A stretch of DNA of 47,672 nt, taken from Mycoplasmatota bacterium (lineage in GTDB: Bacteria; Bacillota_I; Bacilli_A; Izemoplasmatales; Hujiaoplasmataceae). Location of the stretch: positions 1-47,672 of the forward strand of contig JAQIBJ010000015.1 of the NCBI GenBank assembly GCA_027859085.1. Direction: 5' to 3'. The notes under the pieces were generated by a model. It saw only the letters and a program-made list of their open reading frames with translations. It was not told the DNA's origin and did no database searches. This document shows, one piece after another, positions 15,677-24,223 of this stretch (position 1 is the first letter of the stretch; every line of letters starts with the position of its first letter). The translations under genes were made by a program, and so were the position numbers.

Positions 15677-16404
15677 GAAAATACATATTAGGAGGATTGT
15701 CAATTCTTCTTGTTGTTGTCATATGGACAGTTTATGCATATTCCGTTAATAACAATTACGTTTTTCCAAATCCAATCACTGTATTTAAATCATTGGTACA
15801 GTTGTTAGGTAATTTTAAAACTTATTCAATCATTGCAATGACGCTTTTGCGGTTATTGATCTCATTTATCGTGTCTGCTATGCTAGGGGTTATATTAGGA
15901 TTGTTAGCAGGAAATTACATGCCTTTAGAAGAGTTTCTTCATCCAATCGTTGTTTCGTTAAGAACACTCCCAATAGCATCTGTAATCATCATTATGATTA
16001 TCTTACTTGGTAGACAATTTTCTTTATATATCATCACGTTTTTGATGATTTTCCCCATCGTTTACGAAGCCTCTAAACATGGTGTAAGAAACATCCCTAA
16101 ATCGCTTAAAAACCACATTGCTTTAGAAGGCCATCCAAAATGGGTCATTCTATTCAATATTCAATTACCGCTTTCTATGCCTTATATTAGAACTGCTTTA
16201 TTTCAGTCTATTGGTCTTGGTTTCAAAGTCATTGTTATGGCAGAATTTATATCTCAAACAAGAATTGGTATTGGACGAGAATTATACAATGGTAGTATCT
16301 CGATTCACTATGAAATAGTTTTTGCATGGACAATCATCATAATATTCATAGTAACTTTATTTGAATTACTATTAAAATCATTAAGAAAAGCTTATGACAT
16401 TTAA
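15673..16404 (+). CDS. ABC-transporter permease (SsuC/TauC-like)
   Basis: 243 residues from the ATG at 15673, which overlaps the upstream stop; a longer frame from 15655 lies inside the lipoprotein gene. Six or so helices and the binding-protein-dependent permease loop (EASKHGVRNIPKSLKNHIALEG with GLGFKVIVMAEFIS after it) mark it as the membrane subunit of a NitT/TauT-type importer. It forms an operon with the binding protein and ends in a terminator overlapping its stop. Confidence 0.88.
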   Translation: MRKYILGGLSILLVVVIWTVYAYSVNNNYVFPNPITVFKSLVQLLGNFKTYSIIAMTLLRLLISFIVSAMLGVILGLLAGNYMPLEEFLHPIVVSLRTLPIASVIIIMIILLGRQFSLYIITFLMIFPIVYEASKHGVRNIPKSLKNHIALEGHPKWVILFNIQLPLSMPYIRTALFQSIGLGFKVIVMAEFISQTRIGIGRELYNGSISIHYEIVFAWTIIIIFIVTLFELLLKSLRKAYDI

Positions 16405-16417
16405 TCATAAGCTTTTT
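16386..16417 (+). terminator. terminator after the permease gene
   Basis: AAAAGCTTATGA pairs with TCATAAGCTTTT and is followed by TT. The stem includes the permease stop codon and, being A/T-flanked, can also serve hydA from the other side. Confidence 0.75.
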
Positions 16418-16423
16418 TAATTG

Positions 16424-18178
16424 TTATATACGTTGTTTAGCAGAATATGTTGTGTGTAACAATTCGTGAGCCTTATGAGAACCAGGATTTATTAAGAATT
16501 CATCATATAACTTCATAAGCATTTCATTCTCATGTGACTTTCTTTTAGGCATCCCTGCGTCTAAATCATAAAGTGCTTTTTGTCTTTTAAGTAAAATATC
16601 TGTTTGACCATGATGATAAGGTTGTCCACCACCACCAATACATCCGCCAGGACAAGCCATAATTTCTATGGCATGAAAATGACTTTTACCATCTCTAATA
16701 TCTTCTAATATTTTTCTAGCATTACCCAATCCATGAGCAATACCTATATTTAATTCTAAATCACCTATATTAACTTTTGCTTCTCTAATACCATCAAGTC
16801 CACGCAATTGTTTAAAGTTTACTTCTTTTAATTCTTTACCAGTAATCATTTCATACGCTGTTCTAGTGGCTGCTTCTATCACACCACCAGTGGTACCAAA
16901 GATAGCGGCCGCTCCTGTAGATTCTCCAAGTAATTCATCAAAATCATCATCAATCAGTTTTGTGAAGTCTATTGAGGCTTCTTTAAACATTCTAGCCAAT
17001 TCTCTTGTTGTTAAAACGTAATCAACATCACTGATACCATCTTTATTGAGTTCCTCTCTTGCAGCTTCTGCTTTTTTAGCTGTACAAGGCATAATTGAGA
17101 CCATCACGATATCCTTAGGATTAATGTTTTCTTTTTCTGCATAATAAGTTTTTGACAATATTCCAACCATTTCATGTGGAGATTTACAAGAAGAAGGTAC
17201 ATCTAATAGTTCAGGAAATTGATGTTCGATAAATTGAACCCATGCTGGACAGCATGATGTTAACATTGGTAATGTTTTATTATTTTGGATTCTATCAACC
17301 AATTCAGTTGCTTCTTCGATTATGGTTAAATCAGCACCGAAATTGGTATCAAATATTTGATCAAAGCCAAGTCTTTTCAATCCGGCTACAACCTTACCAG
17401 TCATAATAGTTCCCGGTTCAAAACCAAATTCTTCACCAATTGCCGCTCTTACTGCAGGCGCAACTTGAACAATCACATGTTTACTAGGATTATTCAACGC
17501 TTGCCAAACCTGACGAGAGCTGTTGGTTTCTGCTAAGGCTCCTGTCGGACATACAGAGACACATTGACCACAATAGGTACAACTTGTTTGATTTAAATCT
17601 AATTGAAAAGCTGTCGCTACAACAGAATCAAATCCTCTTTTTAAAGGGCTCAAAATGCCAACTGTTTGAATATCATTACACATTGTCACACATCGACGAC
17701 ACATGATACATTTGTTAGTATCTTTTGTAATACCAAAAGATGTGACATCCACCGGATGAGACATCTTTTCTCCCGGATAATGGATTTCCTTTATATTCAT
17801 TTCATGTGCCAAAGATTGCAATTCACAATCTAAGTTTTTAACACAAATTAAGCAATCATTGGGATGATTGGATAATAATAATTCTAAATTGGTTCTTCTT
17901 CCCATCACAGCATTTAGTGAATCTGTTTGTATTTTCATACCATCATGAACTTCTTGAGCACAAGATGGTACTAATCTGCGAGTATCTTCATTTTCAACCA
18001 CACAGATTCTGCAATTTGCGCTTTTATTAACAACACCAAAATCTTTTAGGTCTAAGTGACACAAAGTCGGGATATGAACGCCTATTTTAGTTGCTGCATC
18101 TAAAATTGTTGTCCCTTTTTCTACCGTTACAGGAATATTATTAATTTTTAGTTGTATCATCTTATCGATTAATTTCAT
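16424..18178 (-). CDS. hydA: [FeFe] hydrogenase catalytic subunit
   Basis: 584 residues. Domains in order: N-terminal [2Fe-2S] ferredoxin (CHLDLKDFGVV..CRICVVE), His/Cys cluster (HPNDCLICVKNLDC), two [4Fe-4S] motifs (CIMCRRCVTMCN and CTYCGQCVSVCP), then the H-cluster domain with TSCCPAWVQF, MPCTAKKAEA and EIMACPGGCIGGGGQP. All H-cluster Cys are present. It produces or consumes H2 in the cytosol and, with the next two subunits, forms an NADH/ferredoxin-linked, probably electron-bifurcating complex. GGAGG precedes the ATG; the gap from hydB is 9 nt. Maturation genes hydEFG are not in the window. Confidence 0.95.
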   Translation of the reverse strand: MKLIDKMIQLKINNIPVTVEKGTTILDAATKIGVHIPTLCHLDLKDFGVVNKSANCRICVVENEDTRRLVPSCAQEVHDGMKIQTDSLNAVMGRRTNLELLLSNHPNDCLICVKNLDCELQSLAHEMNIKEIHYPGEKMSHPVDVTSFGITKDTNKCIMCRRCVTMCNDIQTVGILSPLKRGFDSVVATAFQLDLNQTSCTYCGQCVSVCPTGALAETNSSRQVWQALNNPSKHVIVQVAPAVRAAIGEEFGFEPGTIMTGKVVAGLKRLGFDQIFDTNFGADLTIIEEATELVDRIQNNKTLPMLTSCCPAWVQFIEHQFPELLDVPSSCKSPHEMVGILSKTYYAEKENINPKDIVMVSIMPCTAKKAEAAREELNKDGISDVDYVLTTRELARMFKEASIDFTKLIDDDFDELLGESTGAAAIFGTTGGVIEAATRTAYEMITGKELKEVNFKQLRGLDGIREAKVNIGDLELNIGIAHGLGNARKILEDIRDGKSHFHAIEIMACPGGCIGGGGQPYHHGQTDILLKRQKALYDLDAGMPKRKSHENEMLMKLYDEFLINPGSHKAHELLHTTYSAKQRI

Positions 18179-18187
18179 TTCAGCCTC

Positions 18188-20011
18188 CTACGGTTTTATA
18201 ACAGCATTGACAGGACAAGCATCATAACATGCCCCACATGCAATACATTTTGTTTCATCTATGAAATGAACTTCTCTTACCTTACCTTCAATACAATCCA
18301 CAGGACAGTTTCTAGCACACTTAGTACATCCAACACATAATTTTGGATTAATTGAGTATGCTGTTTTCTTAGTACGGTACGCATAAGCTTCGTATTCTTC
18401 TCTAAAATATTTCATAGTTGATAACACAGGATTCGGCGCTGTTTGACCTAAACCACACAAAGATGTGTTCTTGATATTTTCACCAAGAACTCTAAGTCTT
18501 TCTAAGTCCTCAGGATTTCCTTCCATATTAACAAGTCTTTCAAGGATTTCATACATCCTCTTTGTTCCAATACGACAAGGTGTACATTTACCACATGATT
18601 CATCTTGCGTAAAATCAAGATAAAATTTAGCGATTTGAACCATATCATTATCTTCATCCATAATGATCATTCCACCACTACCCATCATAGCACCCATATT
18701 TATAAGAGAATCATAATCAATCTGAGTATCGAAGTAATCCTTAGTAATAACGCCACCACTTGGACCACCTATCTGAATGGCTTTTATTTCTTTACCCTCT
18801 GGATGGCCACCCCCGATATCATAAATAATTTCTTTGAAAGTTGTTCCCATAGGAACTTCTACTAGCCCGTTGTTTCTAATTTGACCTGCTAATGCAAACA
18901 CTTTTGTACCTTTAGAGTACTTCGTTCCAATTTCACTAAACCACTCTGCACCATTCAATATAATGGCAGGTACATTCGCAAATGTTTCAACATTATTAAC
19001 AGAAGATGGCTTATCTCTAAATCCATGTTCACTAGGAAAAGGCGGTTTTCTATCCGGTTCTCCTCTAAAACCTTCCATTGATCTAATCAGTGCTGTTTCT
19101 TCACCACATACAAAAGCACCGGCACCAAGTTTGATTTCAATGTGAAAACTAAAATCAGTACCAAAGATATTATTGCCAATTAACCCAACTTCATTAGCAT
19201 CTTTAATTGCTTTTCTTAAGCGACTAGTTGCGACACCATATTCAGCTCGAATATAAACTAAGCCATGATTAGCACCAATTGCATAACCTGCAATCATCAT
19301 TGCTTCCAATATAGAATGTGGATCACCTTCTAAAATAGAACGGTCCATAAAAGCCCCTGGATCACCTTCATCTGCATTGCAAATAATATATTTTTCATTC
19401 GATTTAACTTTTCTAGTTAATTCCCATTTTAATCCAGTATAAAATCCACCGCCACCACGGCCTCTTAAACCAGATTTTTTCATAACATCTATGACTTCTT
19501 CTGGTGTTTGTTCTTCAAGTACTTTAGCAAGTGCTAAATATCCGTCATTTACAATATATTGTTCAATATCTTCCGGATCAATTTCACCACAATTTCTAAG
19601 GGCTATACGCATTTGCTTTTTATAAAATTTCATACCTGAACTTTGATGAACATTGTCTGTTTGATCAGGCTCTTGATAAAGAAGTCTAGAAACAACCGTT
19701 TGATTCATCAAATGACTTTCAACGATTTCTTGAACATCTTCTACTTTTACTTGAACATAGGTTACATCATCTGGTTCAATTTTGATAATTGGACCTTGTC
19801 CACAAAAACCAAAACAACCTGTTTTTATCACACGAATTTCAAAATCAAGTTTATGTGTCGTCAATTCTTTTTCCATCATCTTGATAATCATTTCACTATC
19901 ACTTGACATACAACTCGTGCCGTTACAAACTAATACATTTATTTTATAATCTATCTTTTTAGGGCATTTTTCTTTCCATGCCCTTAAGTCTGAAATACTA
20001 TTTACTTTCAT
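18188..20011 (-). CDS. hydB: NADH-binding hydrogenase subunit (NuoF-like)
   Basis: 607 residues from the ATG at 20011, which lies 14 nt inside the end of hydC; a longer frame reaches 20083 but has no ribosome site. A thioredoxin-like [2Fe-2S] domain (CNGTSCMSSDS..CFGFCGQGP) is followed by the NuoF core with the FMN/NADH loop GLRGRGGGGFYTGLKWE and the cluster motif ESCGKCTPCRIGT. Two C-terminal [4Fe-4S] motifs follow (CVGCTKCARNCPVDC, CIACGACYDACP). It passes electrons between NADH, ferredoxin and HydA. Confidence 0.95.
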   Translation of the reverse strand: MKVNSISDLRAWKEKCPKKIDYKINVLVCNGTSCMSSDSEMIIKMMEKELTTHKLDFEIRVIKTGCFGFCGQGPIIKIEPDDVTYVQVKVEDVQEIVESHLMNQTVVSRLLYQEPDQTDNVHQSSGMKFYKKQMRIALRNCGEIDPEDIEQYIVNDGYLALAKVLEEQTPEEVIDVMKKSGLRGRGGGGFYTGLKWELTRKVKSNEKYIICNADEGDPGAFMDRSILEGDPHSILEAMMIAGYAIGANHGLVYIRAEYGVATSRLRKAIKDANEVGLIGNNIFGTDFSFHIEIKLGAGAFVCGEETALIRSMEGFRGEPDRKPPFPSEHGFRDKPSSVNNVETFANVPAIILNGAEWFSEIGTKYSKGTKVFALAGQIRNNGLVEVPMGTTFKEIIYDIGGGHPEGKEIKAIQIGGPSGGVITKDYFDTQIDYDSLINMGAMMGSGGMIIMDEDNDMVQIAKFYLDFTQDESCGKCTPCRIGTKRMYEILERLVNMEGNPEDLERLRVLGENIKNTSLCGLGQTAPNPVLSTMKYFREEYEAYAYRTKKTAYSINPKLCVGCTKCARNCPVDCIEGKVREVHFIDETKCIACGACYDACPVNAVIKP

Positions 20012-20513
20012 GTTCTCTACCCCTATAGTGACGTATGATATCGTCAACATCATTTGGTTTGACTTTGCCATAAACTTTATCATTAATTGTCATCACCGGC
20101 GCCAATCCACATGCGCCAATACAACGAACATCCTTAATTGTAAATAGACCATCCTCACTCATTTCATTTTTGTTAGTTCCTGTCAATTCAATGACGCGGT
20201 TCAACACTTTATCTGCACCTTTAACAAAACAAGCTGTTCCCATACAAACACTGATGGTATATTTACCAACTGGGTTTTCATTAAAGAATGAGTAAAAAGT
20301 AACAACACCATTTACTCTAGCACCAGATAAATCAAGTGCTCTTGCTACATACAATTGCAAATTTTGAGGTAAATAACTAAATAATTCTTGCGCTTTATGA
20401 AGCACATGAATTAAATGTTCTTTTTTATCCCCAACAAGTGAATCAATATAAGCATCCAACTCTTTTAATAAGTTTTTATCCAAAGTTGTCATATCTAATA
20501 TTTTTTTTCTCAT
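19998..20513 (-). CDS. hydC: hydrogenase [2Fe-2S] subunit (NuoE-like)
   Basis: 171 residues from the ATG at 20513, preceded by GGAGGG; an in-frame ATG at 20543 overlaps the promoter -10 box and is unlikely. It has the helical N-terminus of NuoE (LIHVLHKAQELFSYLPQNLQ) and the four [2Fe-2S] ligands in CMGTACFVKGADKV and CIGACGLAPVM. First gene of the hydC-hydB-hydA operon; the overlap with hydB suggests coupled translation. Confidence 0.93.
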   Translation of the reverse strand: MRKKILDMTTLDKNLLKELDAYIDSLVGDKKEHLIHVLHKAQELFSYLPQNLQLYVARALDLSGARVNGVVTFYSFFNENPVGKYTISVCMGTACFVKGADKVLNRVIELTGTNKNEMSEDGLFTIKDVRCIGACGLAPVMTINDKVYGKVKPNDVDDIIRHYRGREHESK

Positions 20514-20541
20514 ACGTCCCTCCAAACATTTATCCTCAGTC

Positions 20542-20570
20542 ATTATAACAAATAGATATCTTATTTGTAA
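20542..20570 (-). promoter_or_regulatory. hyd operon promoter
   Basis: Minus strand TTACAA (20570-20565), 17-nt spacer, TATAAT (20547-20542). Transcription would begin about 20 nt before the hydC start codon. Confidence 0.7.
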
Positions 20571-20631
20571 ATAACTAAATTAAATAAAAATAGACTTTTT
20601 CAATATTATGTATATAATCCCTAATTATGGC

Positions 20632-20647
20632 CGTTTATATTTAAACG
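20632..20647. promoter_or_regulatory. palindrome upstream of the hyd promoter
   Basis: CGTTTA-TATT-TAAACG is a perfect 16-nt inverted repeat about 62 nt upstream of the hyd -35 box. It does not match the operator at 14685-14700 and only loosely resembles Rex sites. It could be a regulator-binding site. Confidence 0.4.
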
Positions 20648-20661
20648 AAAAGATAACGAAA

Positions 20662-20682
20662 AATAACATATGTTATGTTATT
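20662..20682. terminator. bidirectional hairpin after the methyltransferase gene
   Basis: AATAACAT-ATGTT-ATGTTATT with T runs on the plus side and TTTC on the minus side. It should end the methyltransferase transcript before the hyd promoter. Confidence 0.5.
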
Positions 20683-20723
20683 TTTTTGTTGTATATACGA
20701 AAAAATAAGAAATCAATTTCATT

Positions 20724-21407
20724 CTATTTCATCTTCTTCATTAATAATAATCTATCTTTAGGACCCTTTTCTAGTCTTTGATATTCATTAACTTCAAGCA
20801 CTTCATAATTTTTAAAGCGAGATGCCCATTCCTCTGTTATAAGATTCATACCTCTTAAAACACCATTTAATTCATATGTATTTTTAGCTATTTTTTCCAT
20901 TTTCATTTTCTCAATCATGTCATCAGTTAAATAAAAGTTTAATTTTAGTAAAAATAATCCACCAGGCTTTAATACTCTGTCTAAAGCTTCAATTATTTCA
21001 CAAGACGTCTCGTAAGGAACAACGTCTAAAACATTAGAACATATAATACCATCAAACGAACTTTCTTTAATGGTATCTAAAAAATAATGATCACCTTGAT
21101 TAAATTCAATCGAAAGTAGACCCGAAATATCTTTTGTTTCATTGGCATAAGCAATGGCTTTCTTTGATGTATCTACGCCAAGCCCCTTCTTCATTTTTTC
21201 CCCAAATAAAGCTGCATAAAATAATGTATATCCAGAACCACTTCCAAAATCAAGAATTGACTCACATTGGTCAGCCACATATTTAACTTTGTCAAATAAA
21301 GTAGATGGTTCAGAAAAGTCATCTTTTTTAATCGCTTTGACTTTTAATGTTTCAAATTGTCCGTCCCAAAAAGATATTAAAGTTTTATTTAATTTGTTAA
21401 TATCCAT
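20724..21407 (-). CDS. class I SAM-dependent methyltransferase
   Basis: 227 residues from the ATG at 21407, which has GTGGAGAT upstream; the ATG six codons earlier overlaps that site. The Rossmann-fold motif I (ILDFGSGSGYTLFYAALFG), a following acidic strand end (GLGVDTSKKAI) and motif IV region (DGIICSNVLDVVPYE) are clear, and KPGGLFLLKLNFYL fits motif VI. The substrate is unknown; small-molecule methyltransferases of the methyltransferase-11 type look like this. It is monocistronic. Confidence 0.85.
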   Translation of the reverse strand: MDINKLNKTLISFWDGQFETLKVKAIKKDDFSEPSTLFDKVKYVADQCESILDFGSGSGYTLFYAALFGEKMKKGLGVDTSKKAIAYANETKDISGLLSIEFNQGDHYFLDTIKESSFDGIICSNVLDVVPYETSCEIIEALDRVLKPGGLFLLKLNFYLTDDMIEKMKMEKIAKNTYELNGVLRGMNLITEEWASRFKNYEVLEVNEYQRLEKGPKDRLLLMKKMK

Positions 21408-21507
21408 ACAAATCTCCACTTCCATTTATTTAAAGAAATATAATAAAATTTCATTAAACTTAAAATACTTTATAATATATTCTTGTCTTTTTTTACCAAC
21501 GATTATA

Positions 21508-22461
21508 TTAATTATTAGCAGTCTTTATGTTTTTTCCAGTAATGTGAATTCTTGGATCTACAAAACCAATTAATACATCTGTAAATAATGAAGCAATCAT
21601 AATTGTACCATAGAGCAATAAACATATGGCAACCACAACATTAACATCAATTATAAGTGTGCTAAAATCCTCACCTGGTACGATCATTGAATTTAATAAT
21701 AACATTGAAACACCATAAATATTATAGGTTGTTTCAACCACAAAACTAAATCCCACCATCATCATAAAAGTAGGTATAATTTCGGGTATGACTGTAACTA
21801 AGGATTCCCTTATACCATGTCTATAAATAGATTGTCTCTTTGTTAGACCTTTGGCTCTCAACAAAAGAAAACGGTCTGAGTTCAAAATTTCAATCATCTC
21901 ACCTTTTACAATTTGTGCAAATTTCCCTGTAGGCCATGCAGCTAAAGCAAAAATCGGTATGATTAATCCTAATAGTTGTTTTCCGAGCGATGCACTAAAA
22001 CTTGGAGCAAACGGTGGCAACAATCCCCACGCATACCCAACATACATGACTAAAAAGAATATCAATACAAATGAAGGTATTGAATTAAAGATCATCGCAA
22101 AAACAGAGATAAGTACATCAAGCAATTTGTTTTTATGGATGGCGGCTTGTATACCTAAAAAAACACCTGATGGAACAAAGACAGCCAAAGCAATTAAATT
22201 ATACATCATTGTTAATTTAAATTTTGGCCAAACTAAACCCCAAACATCGGTTCCATTTAAAGACAACCCAAAATAGAAATCTTCAAAAATCCTCTTAGCA
22301 TAATTAATCATTCTGAACCATGATATTTCTAAATCTTGTAAAATAGTTCTAGAACCCCAAAATTGAGCCATACTAGAATCCAACATCACAAACACAAGTC
22401 CCATAACAATTACAATACTAAGCACGACATATATCAAGCGTTTTAAAATATATTTAAACAT
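21508..22461 (-). CDS. OppB/DppB-like ABC permease, copy 2
   Basis: 317 residues with six helices. Permease loop IVKGEMIEILNSDRFLLLRAKGLTKRQSIYRHGIRESL contains the EAA-type segment that contacts the ATPase. N-terminal MFKYILKRLIYVVLSIVIVM is typical of OppB. It is closely related along its length to the gene at 22652-23605, so the pair is a tandem duplication. No OppA, OppC or ATPase gene adjoins. GGGAG precedes the ATG. It probably belongs to an oligopeptide importer whose other parts are elsewhere. Confidence 0.85.
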   Translation of the reverse strand: MFKYILKRLIYVVLSIVIVMGLVFVMLDSSMAQFWGSRTILQDLEISWFRMINYAKRIFEDFYFGLSLNGTDVWGLVWPKFKLTMMYNLIALAVFVPSGVFLGIQAAIHKNKLLDVLISVFAMIFNSIPSFVLIFFLVMYVGYAWGLLPPFAPSFSASLGKQLLGLIIPIFALAAWPTGKFAQIVKGEMIEILNSDRFLLLRAKGLTKRQSIYRHGIRESLVTVIPEIIPTFMMMVGFSFVVETTYNIYGVSMLLLNSMIVPGEDFSTLIIDVNVVVAICLLLYGTIMIASLFTDVLIGFVDPRIHITGKNIKTANN

Positions 22462-22651
22462 AATGAGACTCCCTACTGAATAAAATTATATTATAAAAAG
22501 ACCAATACTTATTAAATAAGAATCGATATTTACCTTTGTATGAAGTTAAAAAATAATATTAACCTATAAAAAGAAGAGTTTACACCTAGTGAATTTAGGT
22601 ATCAGTTCAAGTTTTTTTTAATGATATAAAAATTAAAACAGTAATTTATGT

Positions 22652-23605
22652 TTATTTCGTTTCTTCACCTTTCTTAGGACCAGCCATTCGAATTCTTGGA
22701 TCAATGTAACCAAGGGCAATATCTGAAAGTAAGGAACCAATCATAATTGTTGAATAAAGTAATAAAGAAACTGAAACGACTGTATTAACATCAATAAGCA
22801 ACGAATTAAAATATTCACCCACAATAATCATCGAATCAAATAAATATTTAGAAATACCATATATATTATATGTCATTTCAATAATAAAACTAAATCCAAC
22901 CATGACTATAAAAGTCGGTATGATTTCAGGAATTACTGTCACTAATGATTCTTTTACACCGTGTTTGTAGATTGCCTGTCTCTTGGTTAAGCCTTTCGAT
23001 CTTAACAAAAGAAAATGTTCTGAATCCATTATTTCAATTAATTCCCCTTTTACAATTTGAGCTATTTTCCCAGCTGGCCACACTGCCAAAGCGAATATAG
23101 GTATAATGAGACCCACTAACTGTTGACCAAGTGGCGCTGAATAACTAGGTGCAATTGGAGGGAGAAGATCCCATGCATAACCAACATACATGACTAAGAA
23201 AAATATCAAAATAAATGATGGTATTGACATAAAAACCAATGAAAAAATAGATATTAAAACATCAATTAATTTATTTCTATGAAGTGCAGCTTGGACACCC
23301 AAGAACACGCCAGTTGGTACAAAAATAACCAATGCGATTAAATTATACATCATTGAGAGTCTAAATTTCGGCCAAATCACAGGCCATACTTCTTCACCTT
23401 GTAAAGAAAGACCAAAATCAAATTTTGTAAATACATTTTCCATATAGAAAATTAAATTGTACCAAGCCATCTGTATATTAACTATAAAAGGTGAATTCGT
23501 CCAAAATTCAGCCATCGCTGTATCTAATAACATAAATACAAATCCAATCACAACAATGATGCTGAACACAATAAAAATCAAACGTTTTATAACATATTTT
23601 ACCAT
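22652..23605 (-). CDS. OppB/DppB-like ABC permease, copy 1
   Basis: 317 residues, the same length as its tandem paralogue at 21508-22461. Long identical stretches include GLTKRQ, ESLVTVIPEIIPTF and LIFFLVMYVGYAW. The permease loop (IVKGELIEIMDSEHFLLLRSKGLTKRQAIYKHGVKESL) is intact. GAGG precedes the ATG. The two genes are 190 nt apart, so they may have separate promoters. Both differ from usual opp operons in lacking OppC and ATPase neighbours. Two different OppB-type subunits could give alternative or heterodimeric transporters. Confidence 0.85.
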   Translation of the reverse strand: MVKYVIKRLIFIVFSIIVVIGFVFMLLDTAMAEFWTNSPFIVNIQMAWYNLIFYMENVFTKFDFGLSLQGEEVWPVIWPKFRLSMMYNLIALVIFVPTGVFLGVQAALHRNKLIDVLISIFSLVFMSIPSFILIFFLVMYVGYAWDLLPPIAPSYSAPLGQQLVGLIIPIFALAVWPAGKIAQIVKGELIEIMDSEHFLLLRSKGLTKRQAIYKHGVKESLVTVIPEIIPTFIVMVGFSFIIEMTYNIYGISKYLFDSMIIVGEYFNSLLIDVNTVVSVSLLLYSTIMIGSLLSDIALGYIDPRIRMAGPKKGEETK

Positions 23606-23734
23606 TCATAACCTCGCTATTGATTTTATTATATACCATGCTATAAAACTAAACAAGACTATAAATTATTTTTTAATAAATAGATTATTTTTATACTTTT
23701 AAAACTAACATTGGTCATTTATATATTATTAATT

Positions 23735-24010
23735 AATTAATTTACCGCTTGAAATGGCTCCACTTCGATCAAACACATCATCAATATAACCTGCATTCTC
23801 TAAAGATATTCCTTCACAAGTTTCTTAATCAATATGTTGACCATCAAATAAAGTTTCTAATTTTATAAATGTTATAGTGCATCCAAATCTTGTTTAATCT
23901 CAAACTTTAATGCTTCACTTCTGTATGTGTAAAAGATCCAATAAAGATCATTTTATAAATAACGTTATTTTCTTTATTATATTTGAAATGATTTGCTTTG
24001 GTGATGGTTT
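23735..24010 (-). pseudogene. decayed coding sequence, family unknown
   Basis: On the minus strand this region has protein-like stretches broken by stops and frame changes: SEALKFEIKQDLDAL then a stop, and TFIKLETLFDGQHID-stop-ETCEGISLENAG followed by YIDDVFDRSGAISSG. No frame is open for more than about 35 codons. I cannot name the family. It fills most of the gap between the OppB pair and the toroid-protein gene. Confidence 0.4.
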
Positions 24011-24060
24011 ATGAGAAATGCCTTTATTAGAACTTGATGATATTATTCTATATTAAAAAA

Positions 24061-24087
24061 AATAATCAGCTTTATGGGCTGATTATT
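24061..24087 (-). terminator. terminator downstream of the toroid-protein gene
   Basis: Perfect ten-pair stem AATAATCAGC/GCTGATTATT with a seven-base loop, followed on the minus strand by a T run. It lies inside the small open frame 24043-24240, which argues that the end of that frame is not coding. Confidence 0.85.
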
Positions 24088-24089
24088 AG

Positions 24090-24222
24090 TTAAATATTTG
24101 TTTTTTTGAACATAATCTGGTAATTCCTCTTTTTTTACATCTACAGAAGATAAAGACGGAACATAAGGATCTGCATGTGCAATCTCAGTAAATTCTTCAA
24201 GATCTTTTTTTTCTGTATATAG
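24090..24222 (-). pseudogene. possible remnant of a nucleotide-sugar dehydrogenase C-terminus
   Basis: An open frame downstream of the toroid-protein gene reads HADPYVPSLSSVDVKKEELP. It resembles the DPYVP...SVDL..E.L stretch near the C-terminus of UDP/GDP-sugar dehydrogenases, but the sequence before and after does not follow the family and the frame runs into a terminator. The call is a guess from one motif. Confidence 0.25.
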
Positions 24223-24223
24223 A

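Noticed and set aside
21851-22276. 141-codon plus-strand open frame
   Set aside because: It is antisense to an intact OppB-like permease with conserved motifs; no ribosome site.
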